In this document: positions 17,937 through 27,246 of the stretch, one piece after another
Numbering within the stretch: position 1 is the stretch's first letter
Layout: the number at the start of each line of letters is the position of its first letter
NCBI RefSeq assembly: GCF_000373925.1
Contig: NZ_KB892748.1
Coordinates: forward strand, 1 to 64,000
Direction of reading: 5' to 3'
DNA: 64,000 nt
From: Actinopolymorpha alba DSM 45243
Lineage (GTDB): Bacteria; Actinomycetota; Actinomycetes; Propionibacteriales; Actinopolymorphaceae
Notes under the pieces: model-generated
What the model was told of the DNA's origin: nothing
Database searches by the model: none
What the model saw: only the letters and a program-made list of their open reading frames with translations
Position numbers and translations under genes: made by a program

Positions 17937-19028
17937 ATGGCTCGCGAAGCGTTCGACGCCCTGCTCCTCGTGTCCTTCGGCGGTCCGGAGAAACCCGCGG
18001 ATGTCGTGCCGTTTCTCGAAAACGTCACTCGTGGCCGCGGCATTCCAAGGGAACGCCTGGCTGAGGTCGGCCAGCACTACTACCTCTTCGGCGGACGCAG
18101 CCCGATCAACGACCAGTGCCGTGCCCTCAAGCAGGCGATCGAGGCCGACTTTGCCGCGCATGAGGTGGACCTCCCGGTCTACTGGGGCAACCGCAACTGG
18201 GACCCCTACCTCGCCGACACCCTGCGGGAGATGCGGGCTGCCGGGGTACGCCGGGCGGCCTGCCTGCTGACGAGCGCGTACGCGTCGTACTCCGGATGCC
18301 GGCAGTACCGCGAGAACCTCGCCGCCGCCCTCACCGAGGTGGGCGGCGGAACCACCCAGGTAGGTGAGGGCGCGCCGGAGCTGATCCGGTTGCCGCACTA
18401 CTTCAACCGGCGCGGGTTCGTCGAGCCGTTCGTCGACGGGACCGAAGGCGCGCTCGCGACCCTGCCCGAGGGCGCGCGGGTCGCGTTCGTGACCCACTCG
18501 ATTCCGGAGGCGATGAACGCCGCGAGCGGTCCGGACGGCGACCGCTACGTGGCCGAACACCGTGACGTGGCGGCCGTGGTCGCCGACGAGGTGGCGCGCC
18601 GCCGGGGTGCGCCTGTGGAGTGGGACCTGGTCTACTGCAGCCGGTCCGGGCCCCCGAGCCAGCCGTGGCTGGAGCCTGACATCAACGACCACCTCGAGGC
18701 CCTCGCGGACAAGGGTGTCTCAGGGGTCGCGGTGGTCCCGCTCGGGTTCATCTCCGACCACATGGAAGTGATCTACGACCTCGACACCGAGGCGAAGGCG
18801 ACCGCCGAGCGGCGCGGCCTTCCGTTCGTACGTGTGCCAACGCCGGGCGTGGATCCGCGGTTCGTCACGATGGTGCGAGAACTCGTCACCGAACGCGCGG
18901 CCGCGGAGCTTGGCCAGCCGGTGACACCTGAGGTGTTCGGCTCCCTCGGCCCGGTGTGGGCGAACTGCCCGGCCGGCTGTTGCCGCAATCTGCGCGGCCC
19001 GGTCCCGGCCGTCTGCGGCGCGGACTGA
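17937..19028 (+). CDS. hemH: ferrochelatase (coproporphyrin III type)
   Basis: The 363-residue enzyme inserts Fe2+ into a porphyrin; in actinobacteria the substrate is normally coproporphyrin III (the cpfC role). [12 protein letters not shown] opens the chain, [11 protein letters not shown] carries the metal-site His at about 187, and [18 protein letters not shown] carries the Glu at about 277. The last 21 residues contain four cysteines (344, 348, 349, 360), fitting the [2Fe-2S] cluster of actinobacterial ferrochelatases. A degenerate copy of the gene's last 34 bases lies 650 bases downstream (19678-19711). Confidence 0.94.
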   Translation: MAREAFDALLLVSFGGPEKPADVVPFLENVTRGRGIPRERLAEVGQHYYLFGGRSPINDQCRALKQAIEADFAAHEVDLPVYWGNRNWDPYLADTLREMRAAGVRRAACLLTSAYASYSGCRQYRENLAAALTEVGGGTTQVGEGAPELIRLPHYFNRRGFVEPFVDGTEGALATLPEGARVAFVTHSIPEAMNAASGPDGDRYVAEHRDVAAVVADEVARRRGAPVEWDLVYCSRSGPPSQPWLEPDINDHLEALADKGVSGVAVVPLGFISDHMEVIYDLDTEAKATAERRGLPFVRVPTPGVDPRFVTMVRELVTERAAAELGQPVTPEVFGSLGPVWANCPAGCCRNLRGPVPAVCGAD

Positions 19029-19058
19029 CGACGTACGCCGACGGAACTCGTGGTGGGT

Positions 19059-19607
19059 TCAGTGGTTCTGCTGGCGTTCGGCCAACTCCCGCAGGGTGTT
19101 CAGCTGGCGGCGCATCATGAACAGATCGCCCCAGGCCAGGAGGTGGCGGCGCGACCTTCCCAGGATCCCGTCACGGTCGCCGATCATCAGCTTGGCAAGT
19201 AGCCGCGTCCCGCGCGGGGCAATGTCCGTGACGGTGTAGGTGACCGCGAAGTCGCCGAACAGTCGTCGGCCGTGAGCGTTCCTCATGAGGAGCGTGAGGT
19301 GCTGGTCTGGCTCGAAGGCGACGAGTTCGAAGATGGTCATGACCTGCTGCCCGACCGCCAGGTCTTCGGCCCCCGGAGTCAGTAGGCGAGGGCTCCTCCT
19401 GCCGAGGTTGTCCAGCAGGTCGTAGCTGTAGGGCGCGACCTTCAGCTGGCACAGCCAACGGAAGACGGTGGCGCGTTCGGCACGCACCGTCACTGCCCGG
19501 AACCAGCTCTCCCGGGGATTCGACAGCAGGTCATCGCACGGATAGCCGGCGCGGACCTCGTCGGCGGTGGCGCCCCATACCCGTGGGATCCGCATCGTCT
19601 CTGTCAT
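19059..19607 (-). CDS. SRPBCC (START-like / polyketide-cyclase fold) protein
   Basis: The 182-residue soluble protein has an opening RAERATVFRWLCQLKVAPYSYDLLDNLGRRSP and a middle GQQVMTIFELVAFEPDQHLTLLM. A strand set DFAVTYTVTDIAPRGTRLLAKLMIGD and a long C-terminal helix follow, as in SRPBCC ligand-binding proteins. The ligand is unknown. It is inserted, on the opposite strand, between hemH and the S9 peptidase, and is bracketed by the hemH 3' end and a decayed copy of that end. This hints that the gene arrived by a recombination or insertion event. Confidence 0.7.
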   Translation of the reverse strand: MTETMRIPRVWGATADEVRAGYPCDDLLSNPRESWFRAVTVRAERATVFRWLCQLKVAPYSYDLLDNLGRRSPRLLTPGAEDLAVGQQVMTIFELVAFEPDQHLTLLMRNAHGRRLFGDFAVTYTVTDIAPRGTRLLAKLMIGDRDGILGRSRRHLLAWGDLFMMRRQLNTLRELAERQQNH

Positions 19608-19677
19608 CGGGTCCCTTCGTCCGTCGACACGTCGCGAGCATAGGGCGCCGCCCAGAAACGGGGTCGATCGCTGAGCG

Positions 19678-19711
19678 GCGCGGCCCGGTCCCGACCGTTT
19701 GTGGCGCGGAC
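19678..19711 (+). repeat. degenerate duplicate of the hemH 3' end
   Basis: This 34-bp stretch matches the last coding bases of hemH (18992-19025) at 31 of 34 positions. It would still encode RGPVPTVCGAD in the same sense, against [11 protein letters not shown] at the hemH terminus. It lies just beyond the oppositely oriented SRPBCC gene, so the pair of copies brackets that gene. Confidence 0.7.
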
Positions 19712-19802
19712 GACCGCCAGGCGTTCCAGCCTTTCCAGAACGCCCCGGCAGGCCCCAGGGTTGGGTTCTCGCGGATGCACTGTGAACAGGGGAGGCCGAC
19801 CG

Positions 19803-19991
19803 TTGGATGGCTATGACGGCTATGTGGCGGGCTGGGGGACTCTGAGCATCATCAACGCGGGACTCGCGCAGGCGAAGGGCAGGAGTGGTTTGGCGTGGTG
19901 GGTCGTGTCGCTCCTGATCGGCCCCGTCGCGACGCTCCTGATCGTCGTCCTGCCCAGACCTGAGCCCGAGTCCTCGACGACGAGCACCTGA
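19803..19991 (+). CDS. small membrane protein (62 aa)
   Basis: With a TTG start at 19803 and AGGGGAGG six bases upstream, the product is 62 residues. It has a short amphipathic segment (WGTLSIINAGLAQAKGRSG) and one strong transmembrane helix (LAWWVVSLLIGPVATLLIVVLP), followed by a polar tail. The W-W-x-x-S-L-x-x-G-P-x-A-T-L pattern is common in small actinobacterial membrane proteins of unknown role. It precedes the S9 peptidase by 80 bases. The start codon is the uncertain part. Confidence 0.5.
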   Translation: MDGYDGYVAGWGTLSIINAGLAQAKGRSGLAWWVVSLLIGPVATLLIVVLPRPEPESSTTST

Positions 19992-20071
19992 ACGACCGAG
20001 GCGTCCGCAGTCGGCTCGCTGACCACCCGTGGTGACCGCTCGGGCGGCAGCCGATCCCTAGGCTGAGCTTC

Positions 20072-22147
20072 ATGACTGCGGAGACGACTCCCGAGCGTGC
20101 GGCTGACGAGGACTCCTCGGCTCCGCCGGCGACGCCGTTCCACGACCTGGACAGCTTCATCGCGCTGCGGCGGCTGACTGGTCTGTGGCTGGCCCCCGAC
20201 GGCAGCCGCCTGGTGGTGGCCGCCCAACACCTCGCTCCTGACAAGAAGCGATACCTCACGGCCTTGTGGGAGCTCGATCCGGCGGGAGAGGCGCCCGCGC
20301 GCCGCCTGACCCGCGGAGCGAGCGGCGAGGCGGGCCCGGCATTCCTACCGGACGGATCCCTGCTGTTCGTCTCGAAGCGACCCGATGCGGAGGCGGAGGA
20401 CAAGAACGACGAGAAGCCGGCGCTCTGGCTCCTACCCGCCAAGGGCGGTGAGGCCCGCCAGGTCGCCGCCCGGCCTGGTGGCGTCGCCGGTGTGGTGACG
20501 GCCCGGGAGGCCGGCACGCTCGTCGTGTCGTCCCCCACGATGCCGGGCGCCAAGTCGGCGGAGGACGACACCGAACGCCGTAAGGAACGCAAGGACCGTG
20601 CGGTATCGGCGATCCTGCACGAGGCCTACCCGGTGAGGTACTGGGACCACGATCTCGGACCCGACGAGGTGCGGGTGTTCGTGGCCGACCCGCCCGCACT
20701 CGACGACGGACGCGTGGAGGAACTCCGCGACCTCACGCCAGAACCCGGTCGTGCGCTCGAGGAGGCTGGCCTCGACATCAGCCCTGACGGCCGCACCATC
20801 GTGACGACGTGGGTCGAGCGCGAGCCGCGCGGCGACCTCCGTGTCGACCTGGTGGCCATCGACACCGCCACGGGCGACCGCCGCGTCCTCGCCTCTGATC
20901 CGGCGTACGACCATGGCGGGCCCAGGATCTCACCGGACGGCCGCTGGGTGGTCTGCGCCCGCGAACTCCGCAGCACCACTGACAGCCCCGTCGACCTGAC
21001 GCTGTGGTTGGTTCCGCTCGACGGCGGGGACGGCCGGGACCTGACGCCTGACCTCGACCTGTGGCCGCACGGCCCGCAGTGGGCGCCGAACAGTGGCACG
21101 GTCTACTTCACCGCGGACGAGCGCGGCAGGTGCCCGGCGTTCGCGGTCGGCGTGGAGACCGGTGAGGTACGCCGGCTCGCCTCAGACGGCGTGTACGCCG
21201 CTCTCGCGCCGGCGCCCGACGGGCGCACGGTCTACGCACTGCGGGCCGCCGTCGACGCACCAGGGGCGGTCGTACGCCTCTCCGTCGACCAGGTGGACCA
21301 GACGCCGGTCTTCCTCCGCGGTCCCGATCCGGCGCCGCGGGTGCCCGGCCGGGTCACCGAGGTCGAGGCGACGGCCGCCGACGGTACGCCGCTTCGTGCC
21401 TGGCTGGTGCTGCCCGAGGACGCGTCCGCCGAGGCCCCGGCGCCGCTGATGCTCTGGATTCACGGCGGTCCGCTGGCGTCCTGGAACGGCTGGCACTGGC
21501 GATGGAACCCCTGGCTCCTGGCCGCCAAGGGGTACGCCGTCCTGCTTCCCGATCCGGCCCTCTCGACCGGCTACGGGCAGGCGTTCGTCAAGCGGGGTTG
21601 GGGTCGTTGGGGTGCCGAGCCGTTCACCGACCTGATGAGCCTCACCGACGCGGCCTGCGGCCGCGACGACATCGACGCGGCGCACACCGCGGCGATGGGG
21701 GGCTCGTTCGGTGGCTACATGGCGAACTGGGTGGCCGGACACACAGACCGGTTCAAGGCGATCGTCACGCACGCCAGTCTGTGGGCGCTCGACCAGTTCG
21801 GACCCACCACCGACCTGGCCGCCTACTGGTTCCGCGAGCTCACTCCCGAACGCGCGCTCGCCAACTCCCCACACCTGTTCGCCGACCGGATCAGTACGCC
21901 GATGCTGGTGATCCACGGCGACCGCGACTACCGCGTCCCGATCGGTGAAGGGCTCCGGCTGTGGTGGGAGCTCAACCACCAGTACGCCGGCGACCCGGCA
22001 GACCTGCCGCACCGGTTCCTGTACTTCCCTGACGAGAACCACTGGGTACTCGCGCCCCACCACGCGAAGGTCTGGTACGACACCGTGCTCGCCTTCCTCG
22101 CCTGGCACGTGCGCGGCGAGGCCTGGGAGAGGCCAGGGCTCCTGTGA
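20072..22147 (+). CDS. S9-family prolyl oligopeptidase-type peptidase
   Basis: The 691-residue enzyme has an N-terminal beta-propeller (about 25-400, with repeated PDG / SPDGR blades) and a C-terminal alpha/beta-hydrolase domain. The catalytic triad is Ser545 in GGSFGGYMANW, Asp619 in HGDRDYRVP and His657 in DENHWV. It resembles acylaminoacyl-peptidase or dipeptidyl-peptidase. No signal peptide is evident, so cytoplasmic peptide breakdown is likely. Its stop overlaps the following GTG start by four bases (GTGA). Confidence 0.92.
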   Translation: MTAETTPERAADEDSSAPPATPFHDLDSFIALRRLTGLWLAPDGSRLVVAAQHLAPDKKRYLTALWELDPAGEAPARRLTRGASGEAGPAFLPDGSLLFVSKRPDAEAEDKNDEKPALWLLPAKGGEARQVAARPGGVAGVVTAREAGTLVVSSPTMPGAKSAEDDTERRKERKDRAVSAILHEAYPVRYWDHDLGPDEVRVFVADPPALDDGRVEELRDLTPEPGRALEEAGLDISPDGRTIVTTWVEREPRGDLRVDLVAIDTATGDRRVLASDPAYDHGGPRISPDGRWVVCARELRSTTDSPVDLTLWLVPLDGGDGRDLTPDLDLWPHGPQWAPNSGTVYFTADERGRCPAFAVGVETGEVRRLASDGVYAALAPAPDGRTVYALRAAVDAPGAVVRLSVDQVDQTPVFLRGPDPAPRVPGRVTEVEATAADGTPLRAWLVLPEDASAEAPAPLMLWIHGGPLASWNGWHWRWNPWLLAAKGYAVLLPDPALSTGYGQAFVKRGWGRWGAEPFTDLMSLTDAACGRDDIDAAHTAAMGGSFGGYMANWVAGHTDRFKAIVTHASLWALDQFGPTTDLAAYWFRELTPERALANSPHLFADRISTPMLVIHGDRDYRVPIGEGLRLWWELNHQYAGDPADLPHRFLYFPDENHWVLAPHHAKVWYDTVLAFLAWHVRGEAWERPGLL

Positions 22148-23004
22148 CCGAGCCCAGGAAGCCGCTGGAGAACGCCGGGAACCCCGCGGCCGCCCCCGAT
22201 CCGGCAGCCCTGCTGGTGCTGGCGGAGGAGGTCGCGCGGGAGGCGGGCGAGCTCCTGCTGTCCCGCCGGCGTACTGACGTCGTGACCGTCGCCCACACCA
22301 AGTCGAGCCCGACCGACGTGGTGACCGCCATGGACACCGCGGCCGAACGCCTCATCCGCGAACGCCTGCTGGCAGCCCGGCCCGACGACGCGATCCTCGG
22401 CGAGGAGGGCGGCAGCGCGGCGGGAGATTCGGGCGTGCGCTGGATCGTCGACCCGCTCGACGGGACGGTCAACTACCTCTACGGCCTGCCGGTGTGGGGT
22501 GTCAGTATCGCGGCCGAGGTCGACGGCACGGTGGTGGCCGGCGCGGTCGCCTGCCCGCCGACCGGCGAGATGTGGACCGCTCGGCGCGGGGGAGGCGCGT
22601 TTCTTGACGGCACACCGATCCGCGCCAACCCCGTGACCGATCTTGGCCAGGCCTTGGTGGGCACGGGTTTCTGGTACGCCGCGGATCTGCGGGCCCGGCA
22701 AGCCGAACTGCTTCGCGAGATCCTGCCCCGGGTCCGCGACATCCGCCGGATCGGGTCGGCGGCGGTCGACCTGTGCGGCGTGGCGTGCGGGCGGCTCGAC
22801 GGGTTCTACGAAACCGGCCTGCACCCGTGGGACCTGGCCGCCGGAGTCCTGGTCGCGGAGGAGGCCGGCGCGCGGTCAGGCGGCATTGATGCCGCACCCG
22901 CGGACCGGCGCCTGGCGGTGGCGGCGGCTCCGGGGGTTTTCGAGGACTTGCATTCGCTCATCATGGCGTACGCCGGCGACGTTCTCGCCTGGGTCGACGG
23001 GTAG
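22144..23004 (+). CDS. inositol monophosphatase family protein
   Basis: The 286-residue Mg2+-dependent phosphatase has the metal ligands in ILGEEGGS and WIVDPLDGTVNYLYGLP, and in WDLAAGVLVAEEAGA near the end. Family members dephosphorylate inositol-phosphate, histidinol-phosphate, fructose-1,6-bisphosphate or PAP. The sequence cannot choose, but linkage to hemH, sepH and dut is a conserved actinobacterial arrangement. It is translationally coupled to the S9 peptidase and followed by a strong hairpin terminator. Confidence 0.88.
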   Translation: MTEPRKPLENAGNPAAAPDPAALLVLAEEVAREAGELLLSRRRTDVVTVAHTKSSPTDVVTAMDTAAERLIRERLLAARPDDAILGEEGGSAAGDSGVRWIVDPLDGTVNYLYGLPVWGVSIAAEVDGTVVAGAVACPPTGEMWTARRGGGAFLDGTPIRANPVTDLGQALVGTGFWYAADLRARQAELLREILPRVRDIRRIGSAAVDLCGVACGRLDGFYETGLHPWDLAAGVLVAEEAGARSGGIDAAPADRRLAVAAAPGVFEDLHSLIMAYAGDVLAWVDG

Positions 23005-23025
23005 CGAGCGGCCCACGTTGGTGGC

Positions 23026-23065
23026 GGCCACGGCGTCGACATCCCCTGGTGTCGACGCCGTGGCC
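23026..23065 (+). terminator. hairpin terminator after inositol phosphatase gene
   Basis: GGCCACGGCGTCGACA (23026-23041) and TGTCGACGCCGTGGCC (23050-23065) form a perfect 16-bp stem with an 8-base loop, 21 bases after the stop codon. There is no T-run, as is usual for high-G+C actinobacterial terminators. Confidence 0.75.
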
Positions 23066-23423
23066 GGTACTGCCCAGAAAGATCGATCTGAGGCCGTCCG
23101 TCGCTCCGTGTAGTGGTTGCACTTCGCTGCGCGTGATCAGTCCGCTAGAATCGGGGCAATATTGGACATATGAGCATGGTAAATGCTCGAAAGAGGCTGC
23201 ATCACCGCAGGAGCGCGCAGCTTTCAGCAACAAATTCGGGTTACAAGTTGCCCGACGTGGTTCCGTTCGGCCGGGTCGAAGGTATACGTTCCGGGGCAGT
23301 CAAGTTCCCTGCGGCTGTGCGGGGTCCTTCGAAGGAGCATTCCCCCGGGGTGCCCGAGCCCACTGCGCTGCGCAGCAAGCGAGGAACTCCCGGTCCGGGT
23401 GCTCACAGGCCGGGAGGTGAAGG
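23066..23423 (+). promoter_or_regulatory. upstream region of the peptide ABC operon
   Basis: The 358 bp carry no convincing gene and are more A+T-rich than the flanks around 23146-23260. TAGAAT (23146-23151) is a reasonable -10 hexamer, without a clear -35. If used, the operon would have a long 5' leader of about 270 bases. No known riboswitch pattern was recognised. GGGAGGTGAAGG precedes the TTG start at 23424. Confidence 0.3.
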
Positions 23424-24509
23424 TTGGCTGCGACAGAACGCCTGGACAAGCCGATCGAGCAGGAGGCAAGCTCCAAACCGCCCGCTCGAAGATCCACGGC
23501 GAGGTACATCGTCGGTCGGATCGTCAAGGCGCTCTTTACGATCTACGTCGTCGCCACCGCGATCTTCTTCCTCGTCCGGTTGCTTCCGGGTAACCCCGTC
23601 GACGTCTACATCAACCAGCAGATCGCGCAGTACGGCCTGAGCTACCAGGAGGCCGCCAACCAGGCCGCGGGACTCTTCGCGTTCGATCCGACCGAGTCGA
23701 AGCTCCAGCAGTACCTCGACTACCTTCTCGGGCTGCTGAAGGGAGACCTCGGCACCTCGCTGCTCTCACCCGGATCCTCGGTGTCGGAGCAGGTCGCGGC
23801 GTACCTGCCGTGGACGCTGTTCAGCGTCGGGATCGCGCTCATCGTCAGCTTCCTGCTCGGTATCGGCGTCGGCATGATGATGGCGTACCGCCGCGGCGGC
23901 CTCTTCGACCACGCGATGACGCTCTTCGCGTCGGTCACGCACTCCGTCCCCAACTTCCTGCTCGCGATGATGATCATCGTCTTCTTCGGCGTGCAGCTGG
24001 AGTGGCTTCCGATCGCGGAGATGCGGGGCGCGTACTCGCCCGGCGTGACACCGGCGTTCAGCCTCACCTTCATCGCCGACGCGTTCTACCACGCGGCGCT
24101 GCCGATGTTCGTCTACGTCCTCACCTCACTCGGTGGCTGGATGCTCGTCATGAAGTCGTCGACCGTCGAGACGCTGGGGGAGGACTACGTGACGGTCGCC
24201 CGGGCGCGTGGTCTCACCGACCAGCGGATTCAGTTCCAGTACGTCGGTCGCAACGCGATGCTGCCGCTCTTCACCAGCTTCGTGCTGTCGCTCGGTTTCG
24301 TCGTCGGCGGCTCGATCCTCGTCGAGCAGGTCACGCAGTACCAAGGGATCGGCTTCCTGTTGTACGAAGCGGTGCAACGCCGCGACTACCCCGTCCTGCA
24401 GGGAATCCTGCTGATCGTCACGATCTCGGTGGTGCTCGCCAACCTGGTCGCCGACCTGCTCTACAGCCGGGTCGACCCGCGGATCCGTATCACGAGCGAG
24501 GAGGGCTAG
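23424..24509 (+). CDS. peptide-type ABC transporter permease 1 (DppB/OppB-like)
   Basis: The 361-residue inner-membrane permease has an N-terminal cytoplasmic stretch, a first helix (VKALFTIYVVATAIFFLVRLLPGNP, with the family's LPGNP), a periplasmic loop and five further helices. The EAA-like loop reads YVTVARARGLTDQRIQFQYVGRNAMLPL. It pairs with the next gene to form the channel of a dipeptide/oligopeptide/nickel-class importer. The TTG start is taken because a strong ribosome-binding site lies just before it. The next gene follows after three bases. Confidence 0.92.
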   Translation: MAATERLDKPIEQEASSKPPARRSTARYIVGRIVKALFTIYVVATAIFFLVRLLPGNPVDVYINQQIAQYGLSYQEAANQAAGLFAFDPTESKLQQYLDYLLGLLKGDLGTSLLSPGSSVSEQVAAYLPWTLFSVGIALIVSFLLGIGVGMMMAYRRGGLFDHAMTLFASVTHSVPNFLLAMMIIVFFGVQLEWLPIAEMRGAYSPGVTPAFSLTFIADAFYHAALPMFVYVLTSLGGWMLVMKSSTVETLGEDYVTVARARGLTDQRIQFQYVGRNAMLPLFTSFVLSLGFVVGGSILVEQVTQYQGIGFLLYEAVQRRDYPVLQGILLIVTISVVLANLVADLLYSRVDPRIRITSEEG

Positions 24510-24512
24510 GTC

Positions 24513-25430
24513 GTGACCCAGATCGTTGATGCTGGCTCGGCGGATCTGAAGGCACCCCCGCCGCCGGAGGGCAAGGACGCCGGCGCGTTCAAGACGTTCG
24601 TCCGCGCCATGATGCGGAGCCGCACCGGCTTCATCGGATTCCTCGTCTTCGCGGGGATGGTTCTGCTCTGCCTGATCGGGCCGCTCTTCATGCCGGACAC
24701 GCTGCCGACGGACACCAGCAAGATCTACGGACCCGCGAGCCTCGGGCACCCGTTCGGCTTCGACTCTGAGGGCCGTGACGTTTTCGTCCAGCTCATCAAC
24801 GGTGGCCGGGCGGTCATCCTGGTCGGCTTCCTCGCCGCCGTGATCTCGACGGTGATCGCGGTGGTCTTCGGGGCGCTCGCGGCCTATCTCGGTGGCCGCG
24901 TCGACTCGATCATCGTCGCCGCCACCGACATCGTGTTGACGGTGCCGAGCATCATCCTGCTGGCGGTGCTCGCGGCGTTCTACCGAGTGGGCAGCGCGTG
25001 GTCGCTCGCGGTGATTCTCGGGGTCCTTGGCTGGCCGGGGCTCCTACGTGCCGTACGCGCCCAGGTGTTCTCACTGAAGCAACGCGAATACATCGAGGCG
25101 GCCCGGTTGCTCGACCTCGGCACCGGTCGCATCGTGATTCGCGAAATCCTGCCCAACATGGCGAGCTTCATCCTGATGAACTTCGTCATCGGCATGACGA
25201 ACGCCATCTACGCGATGGCCGGTCTCTATCTGCTCGGGCTCGCGCCGATGCAGGGCGACAACTGGGGAATTATGATCAACTTCGCCTGGACGAGAGGAGC
25301 GATCTTCTTCCAGGGAAGCCTTGGTTATATTCTCGCGCCGGTCCTCGCGATCTGCATTGTCCAGCTTTCTCTGGTCACCATGGCCAGGTCGTTCGAGGAA
25401 ATCCTCAACCCGCGGCTGCGGCACAACTAG
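24513..25430 (+). CDS. peptide-type ABC transporter permease 2 (DppC/OppC-like)
   Basis: The 305-residue permease has six predicted helices. The first, FIGFLVFAGMVLLCLIGPLFM, is in the N-terminal OppC_N region. The EAA loop YIEAARLLDLGTGRIVIREILPN couples to the ATPases. The GTG start lies three bases after the preceding stop. The N-terminal 25 residues are proline-rich. It forms the heterodimeric channel with the upstream permease. Confidence 0.92.
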   Translation: MTQIVDAGSADLKAPPPPEGKDAGAFKTFVRAMMRSRTGFIGFLVFAGMVLLCLIGPLFMPDTLPTDTSKIYGPASLGHPFGFDSEGRDVFVQLINGGRAVILVGFLAAVISTVIAVVFGALAAYLGGRVDSIIVAATDIVLTVPSIILLAVLAAFYRVGSAWSLAVILGVLGWPGLLRAVRAQVFSLKQREYIEAARLLDLGTGRIVIREILPNMASFILMNFVIGMTNAIYAMAGLYLLGLAPMQGDNWGIMINFAWTRGAIFFQGSLGYILAPVLAICIVQLSLVTMARSFEEILNPRLRHN

Positions 25431-25439
25431 GAGGACGCT

Positions 25440-26375
25440 GTGGTAGATCGCGCGGACGAGGTTTCCTCGGACCCAACCAGCACCGACGCAACCACCACGG
25501 ACACCACCGCGGGCAGCGTGTCGCCGCCCGGAGAGCCGGTCCTTTCGGTACGCGACCTGGTGGTCGAATACCGCACCGGCCTCGGGGCCAACGATCCCGT
25601 TCACCAGGCGGTCAAGGGCGTCAGCTTCGACCTCTATCCCGGCGAGAGCATCGCTCTGATCGGCGAGAGTGGTTGCGGCAAGACCACGCTCGGCCTGGGC
25701 CTGCTGCGATTGCTGCCCAAGCTGGGATCGATCCCATCGGGGACGGTCACCTATCGCAACCGCGACGGATCGCTTGTCGACGTCTTGGGGCTCAACCAGC
25801 AGCAGCTGCGGCGTTTCCGGTGGTCAGAGTGCGCCATGGTCTTCCAGGGTGCGATGAACTCCTTCAATCCGGTCCTGCGGATCTGGGACCAGATGCTCGA
25901 CACCATCCGGGCGCACGACAAGTCGATGTCCAAGAGCGAGGCGCACGACCGCTGTGCCGAGGTGTTGCGGGACGTCGACCTTGACCCTGACCGGGTGCTG
26001 AAGTCCTACGCACACGAGCTTTCCGGTGGGATGCGCCAGCGGGTGCTCATCGCGATGAGCATGCTGCTGCGACCGCAGATGCTGATCCTCGACGAACCCA
26101 CCACCGCACTCGACATCCTCACCCAGCGGGCGATCGTCGACCTCATCCATGAGCTGCACGAGCGCATGGACTTCGCGATGATCTTCGTGTCACACGACCT
26201 CGCGGTCGCGGCCGAGCTGGCCACCCGTGTCGCGACGATGTATGACGGCAAGATTGTCGAGATGGGGGATGTCCGCGACATCTTCTACCGACCGCAGCAC
26301 AAATACACGCAGAGCCTCATCAACGCCGTTCCCACCGTGGCTGAAGACCTCCGGGAGGTGCCGTCGCATGGCTGA
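25440..26375 (+). CDS. peptide-type ABC transporter ATPase 1 (DppD/OppD-like)
   Basis: The 311-residue nucleotide-binding subunit has Walker A GESGCGKTTLG, signature LSGGMRQRVLIAMSM, Walker B MLILDEPTTALD and the switch His in FVSHDLAV. The N-terminal 35 residues are a low-complexity Thr/Ser/Asp extension. The GTG start follows AGGAGG closely. The coding region overlaps the second ATPase by eight bases. The usual C-terminal oligopeptide-transporter extension is short. Confidence 0.92.
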   Translation: MVDRADEVSSDPTSTDATTTDTTAGSVSPPGEPVLSVRDLVVEYRTGLGANDPVHQAVKGVSFDLYPGESIALIGESGCGKTTLGLGLLRLLPKLGSIPSGTVTYRNRDGSLVDVLGLNQQQLRRFRWSECAMVFQGAMNSFNPVLRIWDQMLDTIRAHDKSMSKSEAHDRCAEVLRDVDLDPDRVLKSYAHELSGGMRQRVLIAMSMLLRPQMLILDEPTTALDILTQRAIVDLIHELHERMDFAMIFVSHDLAVAAELATRVATMYDGKIVEMGDVRDIFYRPQHKYTQSLINAVPTVAEDLREVPSHG

Positions 26376-27246
26376 CGAGACGACGCCGCTGCTCCAACTC
26401 GATGGCATCACGCAGGTCTTCCGGACCAGGCGGGGCGATGTGCGTGCGGTCGACAACGTGTCGCTGAACCTCGGCGTCGGCGAGGTGCTGTGCCTGGTGG
26501 GCCAGAGCGGCTCGGGCAAGAGCACCAGCGCCAAGATCGCGTCCGGTCTGCTCAAACCGACCGACGGCGAGGTGAGGTTCGAAGGTGCCAGCATCTTCGG
26601 GCGGGGCCGCTCGCACAGCGCGACCTTCAAGGGATTCCGGCGGGCTGTGCAGTACGTCCACCAGGACCCCTACGCCTCGCTCAATCCCATCCAGGACGTC
26701 TTCACGACCCTGTCGGCGCCGTTGCGGCGGCACCGGCTGGTCAAGTCCCGCGCGGAGGCGCGGGAGCGGGTGTCCGAACTCCTCGCCCAGGTCGGACTCA
26801 CCCCCGCCGAGACGTTCCTGCCGAAGTTCCCCCACCAGATGTCCGGCGGACAGCGCCAGCGGGTGGCGGTAGCACGGGCTCTGACGCTCGAGCCGCGGTT
26901 GATCATCGCGGACGAAGCGACATCGATGCTCGACGTGTCGATCCGGATCGGTTTGCTCAGCATGCTGACCAAGCTGCGCAAGGATCTCGGAGTCGGCTTT
27001 CTCTTCATCACCCACGACCTGGCGATGGCGAAGTACTTCGGCCGCGAAGGCGACATCGCCGTAATGCACCAGGGACGGATCGTGGAGTATGGCCCCACCC
27101 TGGAGGTCATCTCCAACCCCCAGGACGCCTACACCCAGGCGCTCCTGGAGGCGGTTCCCGAACCCGATCCCGACCTGGCGAAGAGGAAGCGAGAAATCCG
27201 GCTCGGCGTTCGAAGCAGCTCTCACAGGGGAACGCCGGCGGCATGA
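26368..27246 (+). CDS. peptide-type ABC transporter ATPase 2 (DppF/OppF-like)
   Basis: The 292-residue partner ATPase has Walker A GQSGSGKSTSA, signature MSGGQRQRVAVARALT, Walker B LIIADEATSMLD (Ala replaces the more usual Pro after Glu) and switch FITHDLAMA. The ATG at 26368 overlaps the upstream gene by eight bases. The stop overlaps the 61-aa membrane protein by four bases (ATGA). It drives import together with the preceding ATPase. Confidence 0.92.
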   Translation: MADETTPLLQLDGITQVFRTRRGDVRAVDNVSLNLGVGEVLCLVGQSGSGKSTSAKIASGLLKPTDGEVRFEGASIFGRGRSHSATFKGFRRAVQYVHQDPYASLNPIQDVFTTLSAPLRRHRLVKSRAEARERVSELLAQVGLTPAETFLPKFPHQMSGGQRQRVAVARALTLEPRLIIADEATSMLDVSIRIGLLSMLTKLRKDLGVGFLFITHDLAMAKYFGREGDIAVMHQGRIVEYGPTLEVISNPQDAYTQALLEAVPEPDPDLAKRKREIRLGVRSSSHRGTPAA

